Of a DNA stretch of 7,827 nt, positions 1 to 6,389 are shown piece by piece (the stretch's first letter is position 1; each line of letters begins with the position of its first letter). This DNA comes from Gammaproteobacteria bacterium (GTDB taxonomy: Bacteria > Pseudomonadota > Gammaproteobacteria > UBA6429 > Thiohalophilaceae). Location: the NCBI GenBank assembly GCA_013152045.1, contig JAADGZ010000083.1:1-7827 (forward strand). The letters run 5' to 3'. Below the pieces are notes generated by a model. It did not search any database and was not told where the DNA came from. It was given only the letters and a program-made list of their open reading frames with translations. Position numbers and translations under genes: made by a program.

Positions 1-78
1 CGTGAACGTTCTTTAATTTTAGAACAAAAGTTTTGCATAAGGATGTGCATGCGTTTCTCGAACGCCAGGATGGTGAGA

Positions 79-109
79 AAACAAAAGACCGTTGTCTTGT
101 TTGTTTTTT
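79..109 (+). terminator. possible weak intrinsic terminator upstream of the DsrE-like gene
   Basis: An A-rich left arm (79-89) pairs with GTCTTGTTT (94-102), giving about 9 bp with a 2-nt bulge and a CGTT loop. Six T residues follow at 104-109. The stem is poor in G+C, so the hairpin is weak. It would suit the end of a gene lying left of the window and would insulate the DsrE-porin unit. The rest of 1-185 shows no convincing gene. Confidence 0.3.
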
Positions 110-185
110 AAAAGAGAAAATTCCATGGCAGGATAAACAGGATTAATATTTTTTTAAATCAACCTTTTTATGGTGGGAGGAATAT

Positions 186-641
186 ATGACCTCAATTAAG
201 TTTAATTTGAAAGCATTTGCGTTGTATGCGGTGTTGTTTATGTCGTTGTTTGGTTTTGCCACATCATCCATGGCAAAAAAAGAGTTTGCTGAGCACAAAG
301 TGGTATTGCAAATCAGCGATCCCAACCCTTTCAAACAGAAGCTGGTGCTGAATGTGGCGAATAACATTCTGAAGCATTACGGCCCGGATCTGGTTGAAGT
401 TGAAATCGTTGCTTTTGGTCCCGGTTTGCGTTTGTTATTCAAAAATAATGTAAGCAGTGGTCGCATTCAGGGTCTAGTAGATAATGGTGTACGTTTTAGC
501 GCCTGCTCCAATACGATCAAAAGCATGACCAAAAAGTTGGGCCATGCGCCGGCTCTTAACCCTAATGCGGTAAAAGTGGCGGCAGGTGTAGTGCGTATCC
601 TTGATTTGGAGCAAGACGGGTATACCTTGATCAAACCGTGA
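186..641 (+). CDS. exported DsrE/DsrF-like family protein
   Basis: This is a 151-residue secreted protein of the DsrE/DsrF/DsrH-like fold. Residues 1-30 form a signal peptide: a positively charged start, a hydrophobic stretch around 11-26, and a likely cleavage site after SSMA. The mature part has the family alternation of strands and helices: VVLQIS near 39-44, VEIVAFGPGLRLL near 72-84, and GVRFSACSNTIKSM near 101-114 with Cys107 at the position of the conserved family cysteine. Cytoplasmic DsrE-like proteins bind or relay sulfur on such a cysteine. Exported single-cysteine homologues are common in proteobacteria but poorly characterised. The start is well supported by GGGAGG at 175-180, five bases before the ATG. 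The porin gene begins 46 bp downstream, probably in the same transcript. A periplasmic location is inferred from the signal peptide. The substrate is unknown, and a role in sulfur chemistry rests only on the family. Confidence 0.85.
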   Translation: MTSIKFNLKAFALYAVLFMSLFGFATSSMAKKEFAEHKVVLQISDPNPFKQKLVLNVANNILKHYGPDLVEVEIVAFGPGLRLLFKNNVSSGRIQGLVDNGVRFSACSNTIKSMTKKLGHAPALNPNAVKVAAGVVRILDLEQDGYTLIKP

Positions 642-687
642 TTTGTTATGCGTGAAGAATTAAGTGTTTTTTTTAGGGGAGGAGTGA

Positions 688-2088
688 ATGAAGATTAATC
701 GTAACTTAACATTGGCCTTGACATGCGCCGCAGGATTGTTGCTGAGTAGTGGTGAGGCTTTAGCCATAAACTGGTTAAAAATGCAGGGTACCGAGCCGCC
801 AGGTGTGTCGGCTAGAGCGCGAGTCTGGGGTTTTGTTCAGCCAGAATTCCAGCAGACTGACGGTACCAAACTTCAGGCGGGACCCTGGAAGGGCCAGAAT
901 GCCATATTTAATATGTCACGGCCTGATTTAAAGAGTGAGTCAGGTTTTAACGTTATTCGTACTCGAATTGGTGTGCGTGGTACTGGTTTCCCGTTGGATA
1001 ATAACGTTAACTATTTTTTCCTGGCTGAATTCGGAAATAATGGTATTACCCGCCAGGGTGGTGGCAATGCCAAAATTACAGATGCAAGTGTGACCCTCAA
1101 TCAATTTAAGGGGGCACGAATTCGTGTTGGCCAGTTCAAGACTCCGGGCAGTGAGGAAGGCTTAAAGGCGATTCATGTATTTGATTACATCAATTTTTCC
1201 ACCGGCGTTAACCAGTTGCTGTTGGAACGTTATTTCAATGGTGATGGCTCATCAACCAAAACAACTGCAGCCAGTGTCAATAAAGCGAACGGGCCCGTGA
1301 GTGCTTTTCGTGATATTGGAGTCCAGGTATTCGATTGGTTTACGGTTGGTAATTGGGAACATACCTATGCACTCATGGTTGGTAATGGCAATGGCATTAC
1401 CCGTGGCGAAAATGATGGTAATCGGGAAGTATATGCTTATTGGGCCTCGGAATTACTGTTCGCCGGTGCTAGCCCGTTTCCATCCAGCTCGCATCTGGCA
1501 CCACCCTCATGGTCTGCGGATCAGGACGGTCCGCGTGGCGCCCGTTATCAGAGTTTGAAACTGTTTGGCTGGTACCAGGGTGGCAAACGCACCCTCACTA
1601 CGGTTGGCGATGGCGCAGGTGTCTATGATCGCACCCGCCAGGGGATCGGCCTCACCTTGCGCAAGGGCAAGGTACGCGCTGCGGCTGAGTATTTTGTCGC
1701 CAAGGGCATGATCTTCAGTGGCACCGACGGTGGGGCTGTGGCGGGATCGCAGAATAATGCGGCTACCGCCTATGCCGACTTCAATGTGAAAACCAATGGT
1801 GAGGCCAATAGCTGGTATCTGGATTTCGGTTATCTGATTCACCCGAAACTGGAACTCGACATTCGCTATGACACACTGGACCGCAATACCAACATCAGTG
1901 CGGCCGAGCGCAAGTTTGATACTTTGACCCTGGGTGCCCAGTATTTCTTTAACAAGAAGAGCCGCTTGCTGGTCAACTATGAAATGCGTGATGCCAGTGC
2001 ACCGAATCTGGCGGGTTCAGCCGCGCCTAACCAGATACTGGATAGCATGGATAACCGGATATCGGCGCAAATACTGATAGTTTTCTAA
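688..2088 (+). CDS. outer-membrane porin, OprO/OprP (phosphate-selective porin) type
   Basis: This 466-residue protein is predicted to be an outer-membrane beta-barrel. Residues 1-26 are a signal peptide ending ALA before INW. The mature chain alternates short amphipathic strands with Gly/Asn/Asp-rich turns, for example RARVWGFVQPEFQ at 43-55, NVIRTRIGVRG at 88-98, and RIRVGQFKTPGSEEGL at 144-159. The last resembles the RxGQFKxP segment of the Porin_O_P family. The chain ends ILIVF, and a C-terminal phenylalanine is the usual signal for barrel assembly. Length fits the family. A strong purine-rich ribosome site (675-684, AGGGGAGGAG) precedes the ATG. The gene follows the exported DsrE-like gene by 46 bp and is closed by a strong terminator. 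Family members take up phosphate, pyrophosphate or other anions. The substrate here cannot be read from the sequence, so 'phosphate-selective' is only a family label. Confidence 0.85.
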   Translation: MKINRNLTLALTCAAGLLLSSGEALAINWLKMQGTEPPGVSARARVWGFVQPEFQQTDGTKLQAGPWKGQNAIFNMSRPDLKSESGFNVIRTRIGVRGTGFPLDNNVNYFFLAEFGNNGITRQGGGNAKITDASVTLNQFKGARIRVGQFKTPGSEEGLKAIHVFDYINFSTGVNQLLLERYFNGDGSSTKTTAASVNKANGPVSAFRDIGVQVFDWFTVGNWEHTYALMVGNGNGITRGENDGNREVYAYWASELLFAGASPFPSSSHLAPPSWSADQDGPRGARYQSLKLFGWYQGGKRTLTTVGDGAGVYDRTRQGIGLTLRKGKVRAAAEYFVAKGMIFSGTDGGAVAGSQNNAATAYADFNVKTNGEANSWYLDFGYLIHPKLELDIRYDTLDRNTNISAAERKFDTLTLGAQYFFNKKSRLLVNYEMRDASAPNLAGSAAPNQILDSMDNRISAQILIVF

Positions 2089-2114
2089 TCTTTACATCTG
2101 TTTAGGTAACCTTG

Positions 2115-2139
2115 CCCCGGCCCTGTGCCGGGGTTTTTT
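2115..2139 (+). terminator. intrinsic terminator of the DsrE-porin unit
   Basis: A 7-bp perfect GC stem, CCCCGGC (2115-2121) with GCCGGGG (2127-2133), encloses a 5-nt loop and is followed by six T residues and then ATTT. It lies 27 bp after the porin stop codon. A second copy of the right arm (TGTGCCGGGGT) lies just beyond, at 2143-2153. Confidence 0.9.
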
Positions 2140-2153
2140 ATTTGTGCCGGGGT
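2124..2153 (+). repeat. 11-bp direct repeat of the terminator's right arm
   Basis: TGTGCCGGGGT occurs at 2124-2134 and again, identical, at 2143-2153, separated by the T-rich tract. The first copy forms the right arm of the porin terminator. The second could pair with the same left arm in an alternative fold, but no T tract follows it. A local slippage duplication is a simple explanation. Confidence 0.7.
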
Positions 2154-2196
2154 AAATTTATCTTTATATTTCTTTGACTTGTAATTATCATGCTCC

Positions 2197-2231
2197 TTCC
2201 TAGCCATGATGGTTGTGATCTATGCTAGGAA
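2197..2231. repeat. 8-bp inverted repeat upstream of argC
   Basis: TTCCTAGC (2197-2204) is matched by its perfect reverse complement GCTAGGAA (2224-2231) across a 19-nt spacer. It ends 41 bp before the argC start and lies downstream of the porin terminator, so it is in the argC promoter or leader region. It could be an operator or an RNA hairpin. It does not match the arginine repressor box that I know. Confidence 0.5.
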
Positions 2232-2272
2232 TATTCTTCCCCCCATCAAATATTTAGATTCATTTAAGTATT

Positions 2273-3304
2273 ATGATCAAGGCAGGCATAGTTGGCGGCA
2301 CCGGTTACACGGGCGTAGAATTATTACGCTTGTTGGCCGCACACCCCGAGGTAAAGCTTGAGGTCATTACTTCCCGTTCCGAGGAAGGCATGCCGGTGGC
2401 CGAGATGTATCCCAATCTGCGCGGTCATGTTGAGCTGTGTTTTAGTGTGCCGGATATGGCGGTGCTCAAGGCCTGTGACGTGGTGTTTTTCGCTACGCCC
2501 AATGGGATTGCCATGACCATGGCGGCGGAACTACTGGATGCCGGGGTCAAGGTTATTGATTTAGCGGCCGATTTTCGTCTCCAGGATGCGCAGGAATGGG
2601 CCGCCTGGTATGGTCAGCCTCACGCCTGTCCCGAATTGATTTCGGAGGCAGTCTATGGTTTGCCCGAAGTTAACCGTGAGGCTATTCGCACTGCCAGCCT
2701 GGTAGCCAATCCCGGTTGCTATCCAACTGCGGTACAGCTGGGCTTGTTGCCGTTGATTGAAAACGGGTTGGTGGAAACGGCCAATCTGATTGCCGATGCC
2801 AAGTCCGGCGTGAGTGGCGCAGGGCGGAAGGCGACGGTGGCGACCCTGTTGGGCGAGGCCAGTGAAAATTTCAAGGCCTATGCAGTGTCGGGGCATCGAC
2901 ATTTGCCGGAAATTCGTCAGGGATTGCAGCAGGCAACGGCTGAAAAAATAGGTTTGACCTTCGTGCCCCATTTAACGCCTATGATACGGGGTATTCATGC
3001 CACCTGTTATGCTGTGCTGAAATCAGCAAAAGTAGATTTACAGGCGGTGTTTGAAACGCGCTATGCGGACGAACCTTTTGTTGACGTGTTACCCTCCGGT
3101 TCTCACCCCGAAACCCGTAGTGTGCGTGGTGCCAACACCTGCCGGATTGCTATTCATCGGCCACAGGATGGTAATACGGTGGTGGTGTTGTCCGTAATTG
3201 ATAACCTGGTCAAGGGCGCGGCAGGCCAGGCAGTGCATAATATGAATATTATGTTTGATTTTGTCGAAGACTACGGCCTGCAGGGAATCCCCCTGATACC
3301 CTGA
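2273..3304 (+). CDS. argC: N-acetyl-gamma-glutamyl-phosphate reductase
   Basis: ArgC reduces N-acetylglutamyl-5-phosphate to N-acetylglutamate-5-semialdehyde with NADPH, the third step of arginine/ornithine synthesis, in the cytoplasm. The 343-residue length is typical of the long (type 1) form. The N-terminus has the dinucleotide-binding loop GGTGYTG at 8-14. Further family segments are FFATPNG at 72-78 and DLAADFR at 96-102. The active-site motif ANPGCYPT places the catalytic cysteine at residue 149. SGAGRKA at 181-187 and GHRHLPEI at 207-214, with its catalytic-region histidines, follow. The start at [14 protein letters not shown] agrees with the family, yet no Shine-Dalgarno-like sequence is visible in the AT-rich 30 bp before it. 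Other arginine genes are absent from the window. It is followed after 71 bp by a membrane protein gene and then a bactofilin, which look unrelated to arginine metabolism. Confidence 0.97.
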   Translation: MIKAGIVGGTGYTGVELLRLLAAHPEVKLEVITSRSEEGMPVAEMYPNLRGHVELCFSVPDMAVLKACDVVFFATPNGIAMTMAAELLDAGVKVIDLAADFRLQDAQEWAAWYGQPHACPELISEAVYGLPEVNREAIRTASLVANPGCYPTAVQLGLLPLIENGLVETANLIADAKSGVSGAGRKATVATLLGEASENFKAYAVSGHRHLPEIRQGLQQATAEKIGLTFVPHLTPMIRGIHATCYAVLKSAKVDLQAVFETRYADEPFVDVLPSGSHPETRSVRGANTCRIAIHRPQDGNTVVVLSVIDNLVKGAAGQAVHNMNIMFDFVEDYGLQGIPLIP

Positions 3305-3375
3305 GTCGCGCTTTATCTGTATGTAAGAGTTTTATCCGCTAGCCATTTTTTCAGGAGCGTATTTCCGTTTAGTCT

Positions 3376-4134
3376 ATGAATCTTGTTGTTAAACCACATC
3401 GCCCCTGGCTTACCAGAATGTTATTGGGCTTGGGCATTATTTCTCTGATCATCGGTGGCTGGACGCTATTTGACTATGGTCGTTATCTGGCAGGTTATAA
3501 TCGAGCCGAGTGCGCGGATGAACGCGAGACGCTGTTAGCGGTCAGGAAAAAACTGGAGCAGGATGTTAATAGTTTGCGTGAGCAGAAAGCCTTACTTGAG
3601 CGGGCGGCGCAGATCGAGCGAGAAGCCTATTCTGAGTTGGATACGACGCTCAAAGAATTGCAAGGTGAAATTCTGGAGTTAAAGGAAGAACTGGCTTTTT
3701 ATCGTGGCATTGTTTCGCCCAAGAATGCCTCCAGTGGCCTGCATTTGCAGCGTTTTAAGATTACGGCAAATGGAGAGTCTAACCATTATCGTTACAAATT
3801 AGTGTTAACCCAGGTATTGAAAAATGACCGCATGGTGACGGGTAAGGTTCGCCTGAGCATTGCGGGCATGATACATAATCAGACGCGGACACTAAAGCTA
3901 AAAGAGCTGAGCGAGAAGCGGGTCAATGAACTGGATTATCGATTCAAATATTTTCAAAAATTGGAAGGAAATTTGAAGTTACCGCAGGGTTTCACCCCTT
4001 TTCGCATTAATGTGCAGATTATTCCGCGTAATCGAAAACGAAACAGTATAGAGAAAACCATAAACTGGAGTGGGCAGGAGATAGAAGACCATGTTAGGAA
4101 TGAAAAAGAAACCCAAACAAACGGCGCAAATTGA
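3376..4134 (+). CDS. membrane-anchored coiled-coil protein, DUF6776-like
   Basis: The 252-residue protein has one transmembrane segment at about 12-32, after a short basic N-terminus (KPHRPWLTR). A heptad-rich, charged coiled coil spans about 44-110, and a beta-rich domain spans about 120-232. The junction LAFYRGIVSP (106-115) and the following GLHLQRFKI are what I associate with DUF6776 proteins of Gammaproteobacteria. Charge placement suggests a short cytoplasmic tail and a periplasmic C-terminal domain. An in-frame TAG at 3370-3372 excludes any earlier start. The only purine-rich ribosome site (AGGAG, 3353-3357) lies 18 bp from the ATG, which is unusually far. The 3' end overlaps the bactofilin gene by 44 bp in another frame. 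Function is unknown. Linkage to a bactofilin suggests an envelope or cell-shape role, which is inference. Confidence 0.85.
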   Translation: MNLVVKPHRPWLTRMLLGLGIISLIIGGWTLFDYGRYLAGYNRAECADERETLLAVRKKLEQDVNSLREQKALLERAAQIEREAYSELDTTLKELQGEILELKEELAFYRGIVSPKNASSGLHLQRFKITANGESNHYRYKLVLTQVLKNDRMVTGKVRLSIAGMIHNQTRTLKLKELSEKRVNELDYRFKYFQKLEGNLKLPQGFTPFRINVQIIPRNRKRNSIEKTINWSGQEIEDHVRNEKETQTNGAN

Positions 4135-4522
4135 CTCACTCATCGGCCAAAATACCGAAATTCGTGGTGATGTCATTTTCAGTGGCGGATTGCATGTGGA
4201 TGGTACGGTAAAAGGTAGTGTTATCGCAGAACAAGGAAATGATTCCCTTTTGACGCTGAGTGAGCGTGGCACTATCGAGGGTGAGGTCAAGGTGCCAAAT
4301 GTAGTGATCAATGGTAAGGTGATTGGCGATGTCTATGCCCTGGCGCATATCGAGTTGGCTGCCGAGGCGCGTATTAATGGTAATGTTTACTACAGTCTGA
4401 TTGAAATGGCCATGGGTGCCGAGGTTAATGGTAATCTGGTGCACAAGATTGATGAATCGGTGGTTTCGCTGAAAAGCGGCACGCAGAAACAGACTGAGGA
4501 AAAAACGGCCAGCAAATCTTGA
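4091..4522 (+). CDS. bactofilin family polymer-forming cytoskeletal protein
   Basis: Bactofilins polymerise without nucleotide into filaments or membrane-associated sheets that position envelope enzymes and other proteins. This 143-residue protein has a short basic N-terminal tail (MLGMKKKPK) that may touch the membrane. A right-handed beta-helix core at about 14-118 follows, with repeating short strands of the type I-x-G-x-V: TEIRGDVIF, LHVDGTVKGSV, GTIEGEVKV, VVINGKVIGDV, ARINGNVYY and AEVNGNLVH. The polar tail (about 120-143) is rich in Lys, Glu and Thr. Length and repeat pattern are typical. The gene starts inside the end of the preceding coiled-coil membrane protein gene (44-bp overlap). 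Its AGGAG ribosome site at 4076-4080, ten bases before the ATG, lies within that gene, so translational coupling is likely. Its stop codon overlaps the -35 element of a promoter that probably serves erpA. Confidence 0.92.
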   Translation: MLGMKKKPKQTAQIDSLIGQNTEIRGDVIFSGGLHVDGTVKGSVIAEQGNDSLLTLSERGTIEGEVKVPNVVINGKVIGDVYALAHIELAAEARINGNVYYSLIEMAMGAEVNGNLVHKIDESVVSLKSGTQKQTEEKTASKS

Positions 4523-4547
4523 CTGAAATACACGGGTATCGCATAAT
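4519..4547 (+). promoter_or_regulatory. sigma70-type promoter, probably for erpA
   Basis: TTGACT (4519-4524) and CATAAT (4542-4547) each match the sigma70 consensus at five of six positions and have the ideal 17-bp spacing. The -35 element contains the bactofilin stop codon. Transcription would begin near 4554, leaving a leader of about 66 nt before erpA. This would uncouple erpA from the upstream genes. I see no clear IscR-type site in the leader. Confidence 0.6.
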
Positions 4548-4619
4548 GAAAAGGACTTATTCCCCTGTGGGTGTAAAATTGTCTGGATTTTAAGATTTTA
4601 GTGATGGGAGATAGATGAA

Positions 4620-4973
4620 ATGACAGCAGCGACAACTGACAGTGAAGGTCCGGTAGTTTTTACGGAAGCTGCGGCCAACAAGGTAAAAGGTCTGATTGCC
4701 GAAGAGGGTAACGATAACCTAATGCTACGTGTATTTATCACGGGTGGTGGTTGTTCCGGTTTCCAATATGGTTTTACCTTTGATGAAAATATCCAGGATG
4801 GCGATACCGAGGTCGAAAATTGCGGCGTGAAACTGTTGATTGATCCTATGAGTTTTCAATACTTGAGCGGAGCTGAAGTAGATTATAAGGAGAGCCTGGA
4901 AGGTTCCCAGTTTGTTATCAATAATCCCAATGCCAGCACAACCTGTGGCTGTGGATCGTCTTTTTCCGTATAG
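4620..4973 (+). CDS. erpA: A-type iron-sulfur cluster carrier / insertion protein ErpA
   Basis: ErpA receives Fe-S clusters from the Isc or Suf machinery and delivers them to apo-proteins, including enzymes of isoprenoid synthesis and respiration. The 117-residue protein is an HesB/IscA-family member with the three conserved cluster-binding cysteines: Cys45 in [11 protein letters not shown], and Cys109 and Cys111 in [11 protein letters not shown]. The segments [10 protein letters not shown] (14-23), [20 protein letters not shown] and [17 protein letters not shown] follow the gammaproteobacterial ErpA pattern rather than IscA or SufA. Length matches E. coli ErpA (114 aa) closely. GGGAG at 4606-4610 lies nine bases before the ATG. 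An overlapping ATG at 4615 opens a two-codon frame (Met-Lys-stop) just before the start. No isc or suf genes are in the window. It likely has its own promoter and ends at a strong terminator. Confidence 0.96.
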   Translation: MTAATTDSEGPVVFTEAAANKVKGLIAEEGNDNLMLRVFITGGGCSGFQYGFTFDENIQDGDTEVENCGVKLLIDPMSFQYLSGAEVDYKESLEGSQFVINNPNASTTCGCGSSFSV

Positions 4974-4992
4974 TCTAAATAGCCTCTTATGC

Positions 4993-5022
4993 AAAAAAAC
5001 GCGGTTTTCACCGCGTTTTTTT
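4993..5022 (+). terminator. intrinsic terminator after erpA
   Basis: A perfect stem pairs CGCGGT (5000-5005) with ACCGCG (5010-5015) across a TTTC loop. It is extended by A7 on the left (4993-4999) and T7 on the right (5016-5022), for 13 bp in all. The A and T tracts make it symmetrical, so it could stop transcription from either side. It lies 19 bp after the erpA stop and isolates the citrate synthase gene. Confidence 0.93.
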
Positions 5023-5114
5023 ATGCGCTCAAATCCATCTAGATAGAATACGCTGGCAAGGAAGTTTGCTATCCTTACAGCTCTGAATAATATGTTGAGA
5101 TCACGGAGTTTGTC

Positions 5115-6272
5115 ATGAACGAATATCTGCCCGGTTTGGCCGGCGTACCTGCGACCAAGTCAAATATCTCTGATATTGATGGTGAAAACGGTATACTTTT
5201 CTATCGTGGCTATCCGATTGAAGAATTGGCTGAGCACAGCAGTTTTGAAGAAACTTCGCGTCTATTACTGGATGGTCGTTTGCCGACGGCGCAAGAGCTG
5301 GCTGATTTTACTACCCAGCTAACGGACAATAGGCACATCAAATTCTATACTCGCGGGATGATGAAAAACCTTCCTGCCACGGGTCACCCGATGGAAATGT
5401 TGCAGACTGTGGTAGCCAGTCTGGGAATGTTTTATCCCGGTAGCGATTGTCTGACCGGAAGTGACGCCTGTGAAGATCTGGATTATATCCATAATACGAC
5501 GGTCAAAATCATGGCCCGCATGCCCTGTATCGTGGCCATGTGGGAGCACATACGCAATGGCTATGATCCCATCAGTCCGCGTAGCGATCTAAGCTACGCA
5601 GAAAATTTTCTCTACATGTTAACCGGCCAGGAACCTGATCCCCAGCTGGCCAGGATCATGGATGTTTGTTTGATTTTGCATGCTGAACACACGATTAATG
5701 CCTCGACCTTTGCGGTTCTGGTAAATGCTTCCACCCTGGCGAATCCTTATACCGTGATGGCTGCGGCTATTGGTGCGCTGTCCGGACCGTTGCATGGCGG
5801 CGCCAACCAGCGGGTCCTGGAGATGCTCAAAGAAATTGGTTCGCCTGAAAAAGCAGAGGAATATGTCGATAGAAAACTGGCCAACAAGGAAGTCATTTGG
5901 GGCATGGGACACCGTGAATATAAAACCAAGGATCCCCGTGCGACGATTTTGCAGGGCTTAATGGACAAATTTATGGCTGATCGCGGGGGTAACATTAACC
6001 CGATGTTCGAAATAGCCAAAGCGGTGGAAGCGGTTTGTGAAGACAGGCTGGCGAAAAAAGGCGTCTATGCCAACGTGGATTTCTATTCTGGTTTATTGTA
6101 TTCGGAAATGGGGATCCCAGCCGATCAGTTTACCACTATCTTTGCTATTGCCCGTTCCGCTGGCTGGCTGGCGCACTGGCGGGAACAATTATCCGATAAC
6201 CGGATATTCCGTCCCACCCAGGTTTACACCGGTGAACCCCGGCGCGGCTACGTGCCGATAAGTGAGCGTTAA
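5115..6272 (+). CDS. citrate synthase (short, dimeric-type)
   Basis: The enzyme condenses acetyl-CoA with oxaloacetate to give citrate, the entry step of the TCA cycle. At 385 residues it belongs to the shorter citrate synthase / 2-methylcitrate synthase group, which lacks the N-terminal region of the NADH-regulated hexameric E. coli GltA (427 aa). Catalytic residues are visible: His227 in GPLHGGAN, His266 in GMGHREYK, and Asp322 in NVDFYSG. Substrate-contact segments include LHAEHTINASTF (188-199) and NRIFRPTQVYTG (362-373). CGGAG at 5104-5108, six bases before the ATG, supports the start. The gene stands alone between the erpA terminator and a convergent operon. No propionate-catabolism genes (prpB, prpD, acnD) are present, so citrate synthase is more likely than 2-methylcitrate synthase, though sequence alone does not exclude side activity. 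I leave the symbol blank because gltA usually denotes the longer form. Confidence 0.93.
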   Translation: MNEYLPGLAGVPATKSNISDIDGENGILFYRGYPIEELAEHSSFEETSRLLLDGRLPTAQELADFTTQLTDNRHIKFYTRGMMKNLPATGHPMEMLQTVVASLGMFYPGSDCLTGSDACEDLDYIHNTTVKIMARMPCIVAMWEHIRNGYDPISPRSDLSYAENFLYMLTGQEPDPQLARIMDVCLILHAEHTINASTFAVLVNASTLANPYTVMAAAIGALSGPLHGGANQRVLEMLKEIGSPEKAEEYVDRKLANKEVIWGMGHREYKTKDPRATILQGLMDKFMADRGGNINPMFEIAKAVEAVCEDRLAKKGVYANVDFYSGLLYSEMGIPADQFTTIFAIARSAGWLAHWREQLSDNRIFRPTQVYTGEPRRGYVPISER

Positions 6273-6290
6273 TCTCTTTGGATTTAACTC

Positions 6291-6308
6291 CCTGCTGCTT
6301 GCAGCAGG
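6291..6308 (+). terminator. possible terminator hairpin after citrate synthase
   Basis: CCTGCTG and CAGCAGG pair perfectly (7 bp) around a CTTG loop, 18 bp after the citrate synthase stop. The following sequence is T-rich (TTAGTTTGTTCTTTG) but has no continuous T tract, so termination may be partial. It lies between convergent genes. Confidence 0.45.
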
Positions 6309-6359
6309 TTAGTTTGTTCTTTGTTACCATTCAGGTGCCTGGCAAGCAGAAGCCCGGGT

Positions 6360-6378
6360 CGGGAATGCCCCGTTTTTT
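6360..6378 (+). terminator. possible second terminator after citrate synthase
   Basis: CGGG (6360-6363) pairs with CCCG (6369-6372) across a 5-nt loop, and six T residues follow at 6373-6378. The T tract is good but the stem is only 4 bp. It could back up the hairpin at 6291-6308 just before the end of the convergent minus-strand gene. I see no convincing terminator for the minus strand in this gap. Confidence 0.35.
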
Positions 6379-6389
6379 CTGAATATAGA

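Noticed and set aside
1..111. Frame open from the left edge to a TAA at 109-111, possibly the end of an upstream gene
   Set aside because: The 36 codons read as low-quality protein (many Met, Cys, Arg; ending VVLFVF), and the frame overlaps the terminator-like hairpin at 79-109, so I could not support a partial gene.
1507..1842. Long antisense open frame inside the porin gene
   Set aside because: The composition is that of a reverse-strand shadow of a real gene, and no ribosome site or recognisable domain is present. The same holds for other reverse or shifted frames inside argC, erpA, citrate synthase and ppk2.
2244..2270. Possible arginine repressor box upstream of argC
   Set aside because: One ATTCA half-site is present, but the opposite half matches the box at only two of five positions, so it is not a credible operator.
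4548..4600. IscR-type or other metal-responsive site in the erpA leader
   Set aside because: The CCCCTGTGGG stretch is suggestive but does not fit either IscR motif as I know them.
5044..5096. Possible promoter elements before citrate synthase (TAGAAT at 5044-5049, AATAAT at 5086-5091)
   Set aside because: Both resemble a -10 element, but neither has a reasonable -35 at suitable spacing, so the promoter cannot be placed.
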